From contig OY987225.1 of the NCBI GenBank assembly GCA_963920705.1, positions 11,727,334 to 11,791,333 on the forward strand: a stretch of 64,000 bases of DNA, given 5' to 3'. The stretch's first letter is position 1. Every line of letters begins with the position of its first letter. Positions 43,451 to 56,269 of this stretch are shown here, piece by piece. This stretch comes from Odiellus spinosus (lineage: Eukaryota > Arthropoda > Arachnida > Opiliones > Phalangiidae). The notes under the pieces are model-generated. The model had not been told where the DNA came from. It ran no database searches and saw only the letters and a list, made by a program, of their open reading frames with translations. The translations under genes and the position numbers were made by a program.

Positions 43451-45009
43451 TTATAACGCGTAACCATATGGGACTGTCTCGTAATTGGGCAGTACCCTTA
43501 CTTTATCGACTACACAGCGATAAACTTTGGTTTCGTCTCTCGAGATCAGCGTATGATCCTGCAAGCGCCTAATCTGTTTTGGGACTGGGACTTGATATCC
43601 TTCAACCTTTTCGGTGTCTACTCCTATCAGGGCTTTTAAAGTTTCAAAATTTATAATTTTTTCGTTGGAGGCGTTTATCCTAAACCCTTTAATTTTAGTA
43701 ATATAACTATTAACCCCCGTATCGGGGTTGTGGATACAAAGGGAGTCATTTTTTGGGCCTCCCGCAGCCATCTCGGTTATGTAGCTCCGAGGTCCGTAAG
43801 ATTCGAGTTCGTTTTTCATTTCACCCAAGTAGTCTCCGGTCTTGATCATTGACACGCCTGCAGCGCTAGGAACACTAGGGAATCCGTGTCCATGTAAAAA
43901 CAATGCTTTCCAGCTAACTCTAGATACTTGAGTAGCTCGAGACGAGCGAAACAAGTTGTAAAGGCTGCTAATACTACATTACTGTGTTTAAGTATTCCTT
44001 CGTTCTCAACTACGGGCTCGGATTTTATCAAAATGGTTTCGTCATTTATGGGAAAAACTGATTTTAATGTTATGTCAGGATTTAATAGAAGTTGATAGAA
44101 CTGGCTAGGGTCTTTTACAATCTCTGTACGTGTCGTACGGACCTTCTCTCGAAATTTCCCCCAAAAAGCATTGGCGCAGAGCTTACTAATTGTTCTTAAT
44201 CCATCATTTTTAACAATCTTCGTTATATCAAGCTCAATCCCTTCAACCTCTTTAAAAATTTTCACGTAGAGCTCTTTAGCTTCTTGGGTTTGGCAGTCGG
44301 CAGGGAACCCGCTAGCCTCGGTCTTATAGCGTAAAAACGCGTTTATATATTCGGTAAATAGTCCGCCAGTACCAGTCTTCTTATCATACTGGGTAGTTTT
44401 GTACGACCACGCTTCGAAGGATTTTAAAACGACGTAGTTCCTATTAATAGCCCATCTCAATTCTTCGGTTACCCAAGTTCCGCGCAACTTTCGCATTTCG
44501 TCGGGGTGTTCGCAAACGCCTTGAAATTGGGCTTTAGCGCAAATGTAGCAAAGCGTGAACACTAGTTTACCGTTAATTTTCAGGGGAAGCACTGGATGGT
44601 ATAAGTCTTTGGGGGGCAGAACTTCGCATTTTAATAGACCGTCGAATGAAAATACGTCGGGTATATCGCTTAAGATAATCTTGGGATGCCCTAGTGTTAT
44701 TTTAGAGCATTTATTCACGAAATAATAAAGAGATATTAAATCATAGTAGAGTAACTGGTCAGCACCATCTACCTTGTGATGAAGCTTTAGGGCATTACAC
44801 CTTCCACCGAAGAAAGCATCACGCGGCTTTAAAGGGCTTTTGATTTTAAATTTTATATCCTCTCTCTCTAAAAAAGGCGCTTTTTCCGGGTTGGTTTTCT
44901 TCTCCGAATTCTATTTACATTCCCAAATAGTATTAAAAAAACAGTCAAGACATCCGTGGTACCAACATCCGTTAAACTCGAATACATCGTTCTTATAGAA
45001 ACAGTCTAC
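43451..45009 (-). pseudogene. Polinton PolB, polymerase core and C-terminus (right arm)
   Basis: The more complete copy of the core. It shares the TAG (44911-44913) with the left arm but keeps the finger region in frame (HPDEMRKLRGTWVTEELRWA). It has motif B KLCANAFWGKF and complete motif C YMDTDS (about 43880-43897). A frameshift follows LVFLAL, then the C-terminal domain GDYLGEMKNELE, GGPKN, KIKGFR and the end VLPNYETVPYGY, typical of Polinton polymerases, with the stop just before 43451. The frameshift and TAG make it inactive. Confidence 0.85.
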
Positions 45010-45227
45010 TTTGATTTTTTAATTTTCGTGAAATCTTCGATTTTCGAAAATTATTGCGCGTGGCTGGCTGCTTTTCGCGTATATGGTGAAGCACTAATAA
45101 TAAAATTTCAAGCTGTAACTACAATTTGAAATTTCCCGGTATAAATTTTTTTTTGCTTCACCATTCATCTCATAGATAGCGGTCCCACTTCCAATTTTTA
45201 AATCTTAATTTCAATGAAGTAATTTTT

Positions 45228-45300
45228 TCGCCTCGACTGGGCCGCGAACTCGGGTCCCTGGCGTGGTAGTTCACTACTTTTCCACTTTGCTACGCTTGCC
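45228..45300 (-). repeat. tRNA-derived SINE head, second family (right arm)
   Basis: Mirror of 39715-39800: box A on the minus strand at 45282-45292 and box B at 45239-45251. Confidence 0.6.
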
Positions 45301-45714
45301 TTGGTGTAGAGATGACTTTTTCCTTATATAGATGCGTTCCGGAGACTAAAGCTAGGCGGGGGCAAGGCAGCGGGGAAAAAACGGCGCCGCTCTGTCTAGA
45401 TGGTGAAAATACAAATATATTAATACATGTAACACGCCCGTTGCCTAGAGCCTTAAGGGGGGCAAGATAACGCGTGAGGGGTCCCGTCGCGTTTCTCTCT
45501 CTCACCCCTTGCTTTGGAAACGCGTTGAGTCTAGCTGGGGGAAGGGTTCTGCCTCATATGCCTCTCTTTCTCCTGAAAATACTACGCAAAGTACATTTTT
45601 AGCTACACCAAAAGTGTAGCTATTACATTCGGTGGTTCGCCGCCGTCGTTGGAAAGGACGAAATTCGCGAAAATCAAGCATTCGCGTAGAAGCTCGCGTA
45701 GAAGAAAATAAATA

Positions 45715-46330
45715 GTATTAAATATAAAGCCGCGTTCACAAGATACATCAATAAAGATTATATATAAAGGCGCGTTCACACGGGTTACTAATTAGAAAAT
45801 TAATAACACACGGGGTTATAAGTTGAAAATATAAAATGATTAGATGTAAAGGCGCGTTCACACAGGTTTATAATTTGAAAATAGATATTAGATATAAAGC
45901 CGCGTTCACAAGTTAATTTAATAAAGATTAGATATAAAGGCGCGTTCACACGGGTTAATAATTTGAAAATAAATAATATTAGCTATAAAGCCGCGTTCAC
46001 AAGATAAATTAATAAAGATTAGATATAAAGCCGCGTTCACAAGATAAATTAATAAAGATTTGATATAAAGCCGCGTTCACACGGGTTAATAATTTGAAAA
46101 TAAATAATATTAGCTATAAAGCCGCGTTCACAAGATAAATTAATAAAGATTAGATATAAAGCCGCGTTCACAAGATAAATTAATAAAGATTTGATATAAA
46201 GCCGCGTTCACACGGGTTTAAAAGTTGAAAATAACTAAAGATTAGATATGAAGGTGCGTTCACACGGGTTTATAAGTTGAAAATAAATAAATATTAGATA
46301 TAAAGCCGCGTTCACAAGATAAATTAATAA
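45715..46330. repeat. GTGTGAACGCGCC minisatellite (right arm)
   Basis: Same unit as 38890-39300, inverted, about 200 bases longer, with an extra duplicated block near 46080-46200. Confidence 0.8.
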
Positions 46331-46414
46331 TGATTAATTTAAAAATAAAAGTGGAAAAATGAAGTGTCATTGGTTTCAAGTGTCATTGGTGTAGCTATTC
46401 TTATGGGCTTGACC

Positions 46415-46754
46415 ATCTTGTATTCACTGTTATATATGCAACATTCGAGACATAGTATACGGCGTAGGAAAATGTATCGCGGACTTTCTTGACGAAGATA
46501 TTCCCACCTTCATAGTTGGGGATTTCAATATTAACCTCTTGGACACATCAAAAGTTGAAGTAGAAAAACTCTTGGAATTTTTCACTGATAATGAGTTTCA
46601 ACTCTTGCGAGATCTTAGTCTGATAGAATCAACAGATGGAGGCACTCAACTGGATTTGGCGTTTGGGAATGCAAATTTTTGCAGTCTTTTTTGCAGTGGA
46701 TACAGAGAATGCTATTATTCTTACCATAAAGGAATTTGCTTATATTTGAAATAA
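46415..46754 (+). pseudogene. EEP domain fragment (right arm)
   Basis: Mirror of 38412-38790 with the same GDFN, LDLAFGN and SYHK blocks, open for about 113 codons from the TATATGCAACATT region, without an ATG start. Small base changes (for example E to D before TSKVE) distinguish it from the left copy. Confidence 0.6.
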
Positions 46755-47026
46755 AAATCAACTTGAAGTCTTCAGTATTATTAAAGAATATATCCATGGA
46801 GTTTCAGAATAAATAATCAATCTAGAGGCTACCAAACGCCCCCCCCCCCCCATAAGTCTATTGGAATTCTTGGCTGGGGGCAGATATATACAGTGCTTGT
46901 ATTTTTTTTTAAAAACCTACAGCAATTGCATAGATTAGTTCCTAGCCATTAAAATACTACGGATTTAATATATCAAAAGTATCATGAAAACCAATTGTGC
47001 ATCCAATTACAGTTCAATTCAACTCT

Positions 47027-47560
47027 ATTCATGCTGAGCTCAGTTTCATTCAACTCTAGTTATGCTGAGCTCAGTTTCATTCAACTCTAGTCATGCTGAG
47101 CTCAGTTTCATTCAACTCTAGTCTTGCTGAGCTCAGTTTCATTCAACTATAGCCTTGCTGAGCTCAGTTTCATTCAACTCTAGTCTTGCTGAGCTCAGTT
47201 TCATTCATTTCTAGTCTTGCTGAGCTCAGTTTCATTCAACTCTAGTCTTGCTGAGCTTAGTTTCATTAAACTCTAGTCTTGCTGAGCTCAGTTTCATTCA
47301 ACTCTAGTCTTGCTGAGCTCAGTTTCATTCAACTCTAGTCTTGCTGAGCTCAGTTTCATTCAACTCTAGTCTTGCTGAGCTCAGTTTCATTCAACTCTAG
47401 TCTTGCTGAGCTCAGTTTCATTCAACTCTAGTCTTGCTGAGCTCAGTTTCATTCAACTCTAGCCATGCTGAGCTCAGTTTCATTCAACTCTAGCCATGCT
47501 GAGCTCAGTTTCATTCAACTCTAGCCATGCCGAGCTCAGTTTCATTCAACTCTATCCAAA
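47027..47560. repeat. 31-base minisatellite, about 17 copies (right arm)
   Basis: Inverted copy of the array at 37470-38190, shorter by about six units. Confidence 0.9.
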
Positions 47561-47744
47561 AATAGCAAAATCTAAATTACCTCGATTTTACTTTTTTTTA
47601 GGGAAAGTCGTGCTTAACTAACCATTACAAAGTAATTTATAATTTAAAATAATTTAAATTATTTTAATCATATTATAGACTACATCTATATTATATAAGT
47701 GTCTTCATATCTACCTATGATAGATGTCACGAAAATTATAATAT

Positions 47745-47840
47745 GCCCTACGCATCTTGTTCTAATTTAACTTCTTTACCCGTGAAAGCGGATTCAATCG
47801 TTATACCCCTCTGAAACGCCAACTATTGCAGCCGACTGGT
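47745..47840 (-). pseudogene. PolB fragment between two insertions (right arm)
   Basis: Mirror of 37181-37275, differing by a one-base indel in the CACGGGTAAAG stretch. Confidence 0.5.
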
Positions 47841-49090
47841 TTTTACCTCCCCGACTGAACTTTAGTTCAGGGGAGGTTTTACACTGGTTGTGTCTGTGTG
47901 TGTGTGTCTCACTTCCTGTGACCTAGCTCGTGGAGCAAAAAGTCTAGAGACGTAATCATGCCAGTTTGTCGTTCAATTTCCGTCCTTTAAGCGTGGCTGC
48001 CACATTTGAGTTTCAGGTGTCGTGCAATTATATGCAACAGGACGTCTCAAATTGCATATTATCGCCTTTCACCATCCACTTTACGGTCAAACCTCGATGC
48101 TGGACAGTTGAAAGCGATTATACGCAGTGGGACGTCTCCCACTGTTATAATCACCTCCGACCATCCCCACACCAAGGTCCAACCTCTAGTGCCCGATCTC
48201 AGCGGGCCATATTAGCGAGGCGTCCCTCACTAATATAGTCCACATCAACCTTCCACTCCACTATCTCCTCCCTCTACGGGTCTTTGTGATGCACTTACCG
48301 AATGCCTATGGTTACGATAAACGTCTAGACGTTGAGAAGGGGGGGGGGGGGTTTCCCCAACTCTTCTCGGTTACTCGCTCGATGAATAAAGGTTCGCGAA
48401 AGCTATATATACCCTTTTTCCATGCCCAAACTATTTTGGCCTTATGCCGCGATATCTTTTAGTGAATTGAAGCGTATAATGCATTTAAATTTTAATTTAA
48501 TATCATAATATTGTTAAACTGAATCTAATTAATAACGAAGCTGAAAAATCAATTAAAAATTCGAGATAGTTTAGAAGATATTTAAGAAATTGTCCAAAAA
48601 TTTTGTGAAATTTGACCGTTTAATACCAGTTGGCAACACGCGCTAAGCTGTTTTCCATATATCATTTAGTCCAAAAAGCAAAGGTATAACGGGCAGTATA
48701 GGCTAAGGCTTGCTGCAAACTTGGGGTGGATTGAAGAATCTAAATAAAGGTACGTTTACACGGGCATCCAAGATAGAAATGATATAAGATTTAAAGCTGA
48801 GGCGGATTGATACAAAATGTTAAACCTCTTAAGAAAAATGAAAGTGGTGAAAACTCTCCTTGAACAAAAGTACAGTAGGTTTCCCCTGTTTAAAAAACAA
48901 AATTTTGAAGAAAAAATTACATCTGATGTTGGAAAAAAAATAGGCTTCAGTTTTCTCCACTATAAAACCAAGAAACGTTTCCGATTATTTTCATAATCGA
49001 AATCAGCCGTGTACAGTGAACTTCGAGACCAGGAGACCAGACAAGAGGAGACGAGGCCAGACCAGACGAAAGAGAGCTATAATGACTTAA

Positions 49091-49928
49091 AGGAATGGTG
49101 CGGTGTTAAAATATTTTTGCTGCAAACCCTTTAGTTAAACTCAAAACCAATTTTTCAAGTGTTAAAAAAATTTAAAATTAAGTATATTTTTAAATAAACA
49201 ATTAAAACAAATTACATTGAGGGCACATAGGCGCCCGTATGAAGCTTTCCTGTAAAGCAAGAGCGCATTCGATACGTCACTTCAAGGTTTTTATTTCGGC
49301 AATAATCTGATTGGCCAAAGTAACTTGGCTAGGCTTTTACTCAATGGTAAAGTTGACTACTACGCGCTTGAACGTTAAATCGACGACAGGTTATAACGGC
49401 AGTGCTCGCCAGTCTAACGAACGGGACGCCGACTGAAGGAGCATCTAACCCCGGTAAGCCGTAGCCTAGGCCTAACTCCGTCGGCGATTCGGACTCTCGG
49501 AGAGTATCGTCATGCCGCGAATAGATCCGTTTGAAGTTGAACCAGTGTACCGTATAAAAACTTAGTCCAAACCGAGAACTAAAATTTTTGCATTCTTTTA
49601 TAATACAACTTGGCATTTTGAACTTTCTTTAAAACAACACCGATTAAAAAACGAAGGATTCTAGACTTTACTGTCTCAGACTCTCTCCCCTCGGAGTCTC
49701 ATTTCATTGGTTTATAAGTTATTTCTATTGGCCTATCAGATTGCTAGCCTGGCCAAGCACGACAGAGAAGTTTAGAATTAGGGGAAAAAGGGCCACGTTC
49801 ATACTAAATTTATTTTTAACTATAAAATTATTATTATTATTAAAAATTAATTTTGAGTTATAAATTTCTGTTGCCAAGAGTGCTATTGACCCTTAGAGGC
49901 AAAAAAACTTTATGGGTGAACCATTCCT
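49091..49928. mobile_element. Kolobok-like TTAA element, right arm only
   Basis: TTAA on both sides (49087-49090 and 49929-49932) where the left arm has a single TTAA in GACTTAAGGAAG (near 35935). The terminal inverted repeats are AGGAATGGT. TTAAAGGAA fits the TTAAAGGRR end motif of the T2/Kolobok group. At 838 bases with a THAP-like start but no transposase core, it is a deletion derivative. Confidence 0.75.
49341..49616 (-). pseudogene. THAP-domain-like N-terminus inside the TTAA element
   Basis: The frame starts MPSCIIKECKNFSSRFGLSF. THAP zinc-finger proteins commonly start M-P-x-C-x(4)-C-x-N with an F soon after, as here, and Kolobok transposases carry an N-terminal THAP domain for DNA binding. 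After about 25 residues the sequence no longer fits, so only the first part of the domain remains. Confidence 0.45.
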
Positions 49929-50677
49929 TTAAGGGAGATAATCAACCAGCGCAGAATGTTATCACCATTTGAAGTCAACAGAGCAGCGACACGGCTTTCA
50001 TTTATCACCAGAAAGAGACGGCCCGTCTACGAAGAATTGAAACGTGCAAGCAGTTAGTGTTTTCTAATTCGACATATGAGATACCTACAGTCAGTTAAAG
50101 CTCGGCAGTTCTTCATACGGCCTCGTAATTGTAAACATAAAAGCAGCTATTCAAATATAAGTACTAACGGTATGGAAATTAGTCTACTTTAAGTCTTTTA
50201 ATATATTTTTTATCATAGGATTGGAAGCTAACGTCTTGTCAGCCGGTTTGGAAAATAACCTCTCGACCATCTCGATCCTTGGATTATTCCAATGACTGGG
50301 ATCACTTGTATGATGAAAATATCAGTAATGGTCAAAACAAAAATTTGAGACAAAAATTGTACCGGAAGTAATTACCAATCATCTACCGAAAATGGGTTGT
50401 AAATGGAACATTTATTCTAGAATATTTCTTGGTTTGTCCAAGAGGAACTTGCTACTGTATCTTCGCCGTTTTAATTCCTTGTATTCCTTGCCATCCCAGA
50501 CTAAATCCTTCGTCTTTATCAAATCAGTGGATTATCAAAGATAATCACGCAGTATAGCCTATGCTCAAGTGTTAATTTATATTACAAGTACTTGTACTTT
50601 ACATATTTATTTGAAAATAAACATTTAATTTGGTGGGTCTATTAACAAATCTACGCCCTGCCGCATATAATTATGGG

Positions 50678-51379
50678 CAGAGTTGCCAGATTCCGCGCAC
50701 CGAATTATAGTACAACGATTCGATTTGGATCGTATTTCTAGAATTTGAGATCGTACGGGGAAAAACAAGTGGGATAAGACAGGTTATACATATTACACTC
50801 TATGGACAGACAGCATCATCCCGCTTGGTATGACTTTTCCCTATACAAAATAATAAAAAATGAATAGGAAAGTTTTCCACCCCTGTTTCTGAAGCTGCAT
50901 GACTGCTGGCTAGAATTAAAGATCCTATATGTTTTAATAAGAGACGAGAGGAAAACGCGTCTGAGACAGCGGCCGCGCAAGCGCAGTAGACTCTGCCTAG
51001 ATTGATATCGTCCTTTCTCGTAGCTTTATTTATATATATACATAGAGGAAAGGGGGACGGAGTTGTAACGATGAGGCGAGTGATGAGAGATGCCCCCCAA
51101 AGGAGGGGATGACACGGAAATATGGGAGAGAGGGTAGAGGGGTATGTTAGAAGTGATTTCTCTGAGATTCCGATTTTATTTGAAGTGAATTTTTTAAATA
51201 TTGTATAATTAGCACCATTTTTCGCTACTAAACCAAAATAATTAGTAGGATCGTACATCGGATCGTATTTAACTGTAGGATCGTATTCTAGGCGTACGAT
51301 CCCGACTTCGGATCGTATATCGTACAAAGGCCTTAATTATCGTACAAATACGATCCAGATCGTACATCTGGCAACGCTG
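50678..51379. mobile_element. hAT-type MITE (right arm, uninterrupted)
   Basis: 702 bases with ends CAGAGTTGCCAGAT and ATCTGGCAACGCTG (inverted), flanked by ATTATGGG on both sides (50670-50677, 51380-51387). It holds the empty site (50795-50808) of the left-arm retroelement insertion. Confidence 0.85.
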
Positions 51380-51644
51380 ATTATGGGTAACGCAGGACAT
51401 TCATTTGGTGTGTATACTAAGAAGTCTACGACATGCCGTATATAATTATGGGTAACGCAAGACACTCTTTTGCATACTCTGAATCCTTGTGGTTAAGGTA
51501 AAATACTTATACTCCGTAACCTAGATGGGAAATAGAGAAGTGTGATTGAAATGCACGTTGTTTCTTCTACTCTTCCAATACTCTACACTTCTTTTCATCT
51601 TTTACTTTAGGTTAGGTTACCTTAACGTCAGGGTCGGGGAGGTT

Positions 51645-54539
51645 ATATTTTGGTTTCCCAACTTGTCTTTTAAGCGATAATTATTTAGGGGCAGAATTCC
51701 AATAGTATCTTTTCTATAGAATTTTTTTCGGTAAACATAGCAGACACCGGGTAGTGTAATCGCCCCACACGTAAAAGGGTCTACAACGGCTATATCTAAT
51801 AACATTTTACGGTATGCGAGACATCCGTGTTTAAGTAGAGACACATCGTTTACGCAATAATAATCAAGTTCCTTTAGAAAATTGAATCCTTTTTCCGCTT
51901 TAGTTTCATCAGCGTGCCATTGCGTAAATTTATTAAGACTATCGCGATCAAAATATTGGGCTCCATAGGCTTCGGTCGGCGGTAAGATTTTGTCCAAAAC
52001 GTAATTGGTTTCAATGTGTCGATTAATATCGAAATTTGAAAATTGAACCTTTTTCCGCTTTAGTTTCATCAGCGTGCCATTGCGTAAATTTATTAAGACT
52101 ATCGCGATCAAAATATTGGGCTCCATAGGCTTCGGTCGGCGGTATGATTTTGTCCAAAACGTAATTGGTTTCAATGTGTCGATTAATATCGAAATTATGA
52201 TGCACTACATTAAATACGAAATGCGGGAAGTAGCCTTTCGCTGCCGCATTTTTTAGTCCGAATGTCGAAGGGAACTTTGCTAGCGCAACCGGAATAAAAC
52301 TGTACGAATCTAAGAACAACAGATTGAATAGCTTCATTTTAATTATTTTCGTACCATTGATAATAATTTCCGGTTTCCATTGTTCATCTCTATTCATGAT
52401 TTCTTTAATTATTAGTTGATTATCGTAATTGGCTCCATTATGACTTAAAAGTACCACGTTTTTAACAGCGTGTAACGTTTGCAGATAGTTCAGAAAACTC
52501 GCGACGGGTTTGGGAGGCGGAAAACGATTCAAACTAGGACCAAATTGCGAGCAATTCACGCACGGTAGGTGGGCGGCCTTCTGGTCAATACAAGTTTCAC
52601 ATAAAGTTTCCGAAACGCATAGAATTGCCTCGTATACGAAGACACCCTTTTTTTCGTCGGATTTCTTAATTTGAATAGTTTCAAAATCGAAAAAAATATA
52701 TAGACAGTTAGGAACATTTGGTTTTGGTTTTTTTATCGCCGGTTTGTTTTCGTTAGGTTTAATAATTTGTACGTAACATAAATGACTCGATGGTACGTAT
52801 TTTTTACACACTGGACAATACATTTCCCCGCACGTATGCTTTTCTCGACGTCTGTCGTGATCTATTGTTTTGAAACATTCCTTACATGTATATAATCGCT
52901 CGCAGAGATTTTTTTGACCCGATTTTGTTTAGATGACTATCGAAACACTCTCTACCGTTAAACGTTCTAGAACACTTGACGCAGGTAATTTTTTCGCCTC
53001 CGCATATCTGGTCTCGCATGCAACTAAAGCAGAACGCGTTACATTTATGCGATCGCGGACGGCAATAGGGCTCGAGACATAGAAAACAAAAATATTGGGA
53101 ATTAAATAGCGGCTTTAGATTCGTAATAACGATAAAATGTTTTTTTTTTTCATTTAGGAGAAATAGTCGAGGTCGCTGATCTTGCGGGTTATTTTCTCCT
53201 AAACATAGCACCGGAATGTTATTCAAAAATGCGTAAACCAAGATGGAGTATTTGTTTAAGCTCGTATTGAACTTTTCGAACGATACTGCGCTCCCGCATT
53301 CTTTGCCCGTCCTAACTCCCGCCTTGATACAAAGAGCTAGGGCTTCGGTTTTTTGCATTGTATTGTCTTCGTTCGAGGTCTTGGAAATGGATTCGTAATG
53401 CTTTTTGAGTTTTTTATCACCGGTGTTGTCATCAACGAACCTACGATGAGCGATCGCCACGCATAGCGCGCGAGGCAGACAAAGCGAGTCATGGTTAATG
53501 ATACGAACGATACCCCTTCGACCTTTGCAAAAAACATTAAAAGGCTTCATTCCCCGTTTTACGGGTAGGCTATTCCCGTGCGGCAGCCTGACTATATTGA
53601 AGATGATGCTTATGGGGCCCGGAAAGAATTTCTCAATCTCATCGTCATAGAGAATATCCTCAATCATGCGAAATATTAGCGCCGGATCGACTTGAACGAG
53701 AGCTCTAATTCGCACCGAGCGGTCAGCGTTAGACTTCGAATGGTTATCTGTACCATATCTCCCGGTCGGTACTGCACCAACACGCGCTCTGCTACGTCAC
53801 ATACGGTACGCTGAATGTCCATCCCGTTTAACTCCAGTACGATTTCACGTCCATACATGTTGAACCGGTCGTAATATCTTTCGTTTTGGTTCAGAATTAC
53901 GCACCCTGGAATCTCCCCTAGTGGGGGAGCCATTTGAGGTGGGTTACCACCCCCTTCTTGAACAATTTCTCCCGACAAATTAGGGGATAGTGGTGGGCCG
54001 TCAACATTGTCCTCCTGTTCGATTGAACCCATAGACGCGTCTATATTTTCATCGTGATTAGGTCCGTCCAGAAATTGTATAACCTCTCTGTCATACTGAG
54101 AGTTCATGAAATCTACGACTGGCCCGTCTAGAAACTCCACGATATCTCTATCATTCTGCGAATTCAAAAAATCTTCTACCAAATGTATCTCGTCATTTAT
54201 TTGTTTTTTAATTTCTTCGAGACGTTTTTGCATTCTAACTAGATATTGGTCCTTTAACCGCTCGGGTATCAAACTCCATAGTAGATTTAACTGCTCATAG
54301 CTCTGACACTCTTCGGGGGTTTTCGGTACTTTCCTCATATATTCGATTATGTCCATAAACGCGCTAATAACTGAGAAACTTTCATGGCGTAGAAAAATCG
54401 GCAAAACAGTTGGAACTTCGTCGGGATTAACTTTGATTACATTACAGAGAAAAAAGTAAAATTCGTATATTTTTCTAAGCGGCCAAGGTCTATTTACCGC
54501 CATATCTTCTAGACCCCAAGCAAGAGTTTCAGCATCCAT
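51645..54539 (-). pseudogene. Polinton PolB, N-terminal and exonuclease part (right arm)
   Basis: The fuller copy of the N-terminal half, read on the minus strand from ATG 54539. After RLPHG it keeps the 207 codons lost on the left: HDSLCLPRALCVAIAH (a block typical of Polinton polymerases), HFIVITNLKPLF, then paired Cys/His clusters (CFLCLEPYC, HKCNAFCFSC, CVKC). The A-run frameshift (about 52905), the 160-base duplication (52023-52342 region) and the E2 insertion at 51644 are shared with the left arm. There is also a frame change near 53690 (the 54542-53676 and 53715-52882 frames overlap). The Exo I, II and III motifs are as on the left. Confidence 0.85.
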
Positions 54540-54598
54540 CACGTCGGTTTATGCCGATCGAATCAGTACTGACCCACCCCTTCGAGAGTCTTACGTAT

Positions 54599-54817
54599 TT
54601 ATACCCATCGCCCCATTGAGAAATCGCCACCTGGGTATTTTTTTATTCGAGTCTTAATACTTTCTTCTCTGACTATCAATATATTTAGAAGGAAGTCGAA
54701 TGACCGTTTCATTGTAACAATAACACCCTCGGGTTTTACTCCCACTCGTAGAGCGCGGACCATATAAGCAGTCACTATGATGGAATAAACCGTCAGTCGC
54801 GTCTTGTCATTCGCCAT
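54599..54817 (-). pseudogene. Small ORF upstream of PolB, frameshifted (right arm)
   Basis: Same start as the 95-residue left-arm frame (MANDKTRLTV...). One extra A in the run after the K-T-R-I-K codons changes the last residues to YPGGDFSMG and ends it at 72 codons. Confidence 0.4.
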
Positions 54818-55263
54818 GGACGGACCCCTTCGCTCGGGTTCTATAAAGAGTTTGCTAACAAAGAACCCTTAAAATCAAGTGGTCGTCCTATGTGTCATTT
54901 TAATTCTTCGCACTTTAGAAGCCATTAATCTGTGGTTTCAAAACTTTGACATAAAAATCCATCTGAAGTCGAATAATGGAACTGTCAATTATAGGAAGTC
55001 AATAATAGCGTGATCTTTAGGTCACGTTCGCATTAACTATCTTTAAACCCGCTCTAGTACGGTCAAGCACGCGCGAAAAATAAGTCAAATGTCAAATGCG
55101 AACGCGCTTGTTTTACTATCGGTATAAAATGTTTTTTGATGTCCCGCTAGGCGGTCTTTTTTTACCGAGTTACAGGTGTCAGGTGCATTATAGGGTATAA
55201 ATAGTTATCCGATTCGGTGGTTCGGCACTTGAGCCCTGAACGCCAAAGCTGTCGCCTCTGAAG

Positions 55264-55806
55264 ATGAATCCGCCGTCTACGCAATCCTCTCGTAAATAGA
55301 AGTTTTTTCCGCACGCCGTTTTATTAAATAGGTTAGAAGCTATAGCGTATCCTTTTTTTAAAGTCATCCTAGTCGACCCCGAAACTGGTTTACGGAAGAA
55401 GATTCCCGTTAGCGGACGAAAAGTCAATCACCGACTACACCTTAGCGACAATCTATTTTTAACCTTCGGGTTTGCCTGTGGCACGCTGAATCCTGAAATC
55501 CGACTGTGCGTCAAGGACAATATCACAAGTTTCAGCATCACGCCTGAAGAATGGGATTCACTAGTTCCAAGACTTGGCCCACTAAGCGGTTGGACCTCGG
55601 GGAAAGAAGATTCAAACTTCACCATCGCTGTCCACGAAACATCCACCGGCGTCACCCTGAAAGCTATCTCTCACCATGATTCTCTACGGTTCATCTCGGC
55701 AGGAACGACCACTGATGAAATAACACTCAACTGCCTAAAAGCGTGCGAATTACATCGAATTTCAAAGAACGTAACCCTCCATTTGGAACAGATATATAAT
55801 CATTAA
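55264..55806 (+). CDS. 181-codon Polinton-associated unknown protein with in-frame TAG (right arm)
   Basis: Mirror of 30163-30705: ATG 55264, TAG at 55297-55299, open to TAA 55804-55806. The same stop stands in both arms, so it predates the duplication. It is followed after 15 bases by the 91-residue frame. Confidence 0.5.
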
Positions 55807-55821
55807 TTAATCATCGAAGAG

Positions 55822-56097
55822 ATGTATAATACTATCGGAGATTACTTTACAAAGATTTACGGGAAGATGTATAATTCGCGCATAAGTGTGTACTATCTCG
55901 ATGATATTCAAGAAAAATTTGACACTGTATACCAATATTTTTCTAGTTACGTTTCGCCATTTACTGTAATAACTACTTTTGAAGATAACTTAAAAACCAA
56001 AGGATTAGAAAGTGTCTTTAGGAGTTACAATTTATTTACAATTATCGTGGGCCAGCTTGGAAAGCTGAAGGAATGTTTGAAATCCGAATATCACTAA
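55822..56097 (+). CDS. 91-residue unknown protein (right arm)
   Basis: Identical in protein sequence to 29872-30147 and in the same position after the 181-codon frame. An AT-rich tail with AATAAAATG (56126) could serve for polyadenylation. Confidence 0.45.
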   Translation: MYNTIGDYFTKIYGKMYNSRISVYYLDDIQEKFDTVYQYFSSYVSPFTVITTFEDNLKTKGLESVFRSYNLFTIIVGQLGKLKECLKSEYH

Positions 56098-56269
56098 AAA
56101 AAATCAACGTAAACCCAATGTTTTCAATAAAATGTTTACAAATACTATGCTTTTATAGTATTTAATACTTACGCATATATCGAACGTTGGCCTACTAAGG
56201 AAAGGGAGTTCATGAATAGACCCGTTAAGACCTATAAATACCTGTTGAGACGTGTCCGTCTAAAGGACG

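Larger units (their letters stand above)
47845..51644 (-). mobile_element. E2 element (right arm)
   Basis: Mirror of 33714-37180. The hairpin is at 47845-47877, domain C runs to about 48770, and the far end GGTCGGGGAGGTT closes at 51644. It carries the Kolobok-like insert and lacks the left-arm retroelement fragment, which together account for the length difference. Confidence 0.75.

Noticed and set aside
50800-51327. 175-codon frame, and 34142-34561 on the left
   Set aside because: Runs through the hAT MITE; its Tyr-Asp-Pro repeats come from TACGATC motifs and the left copy is broken.
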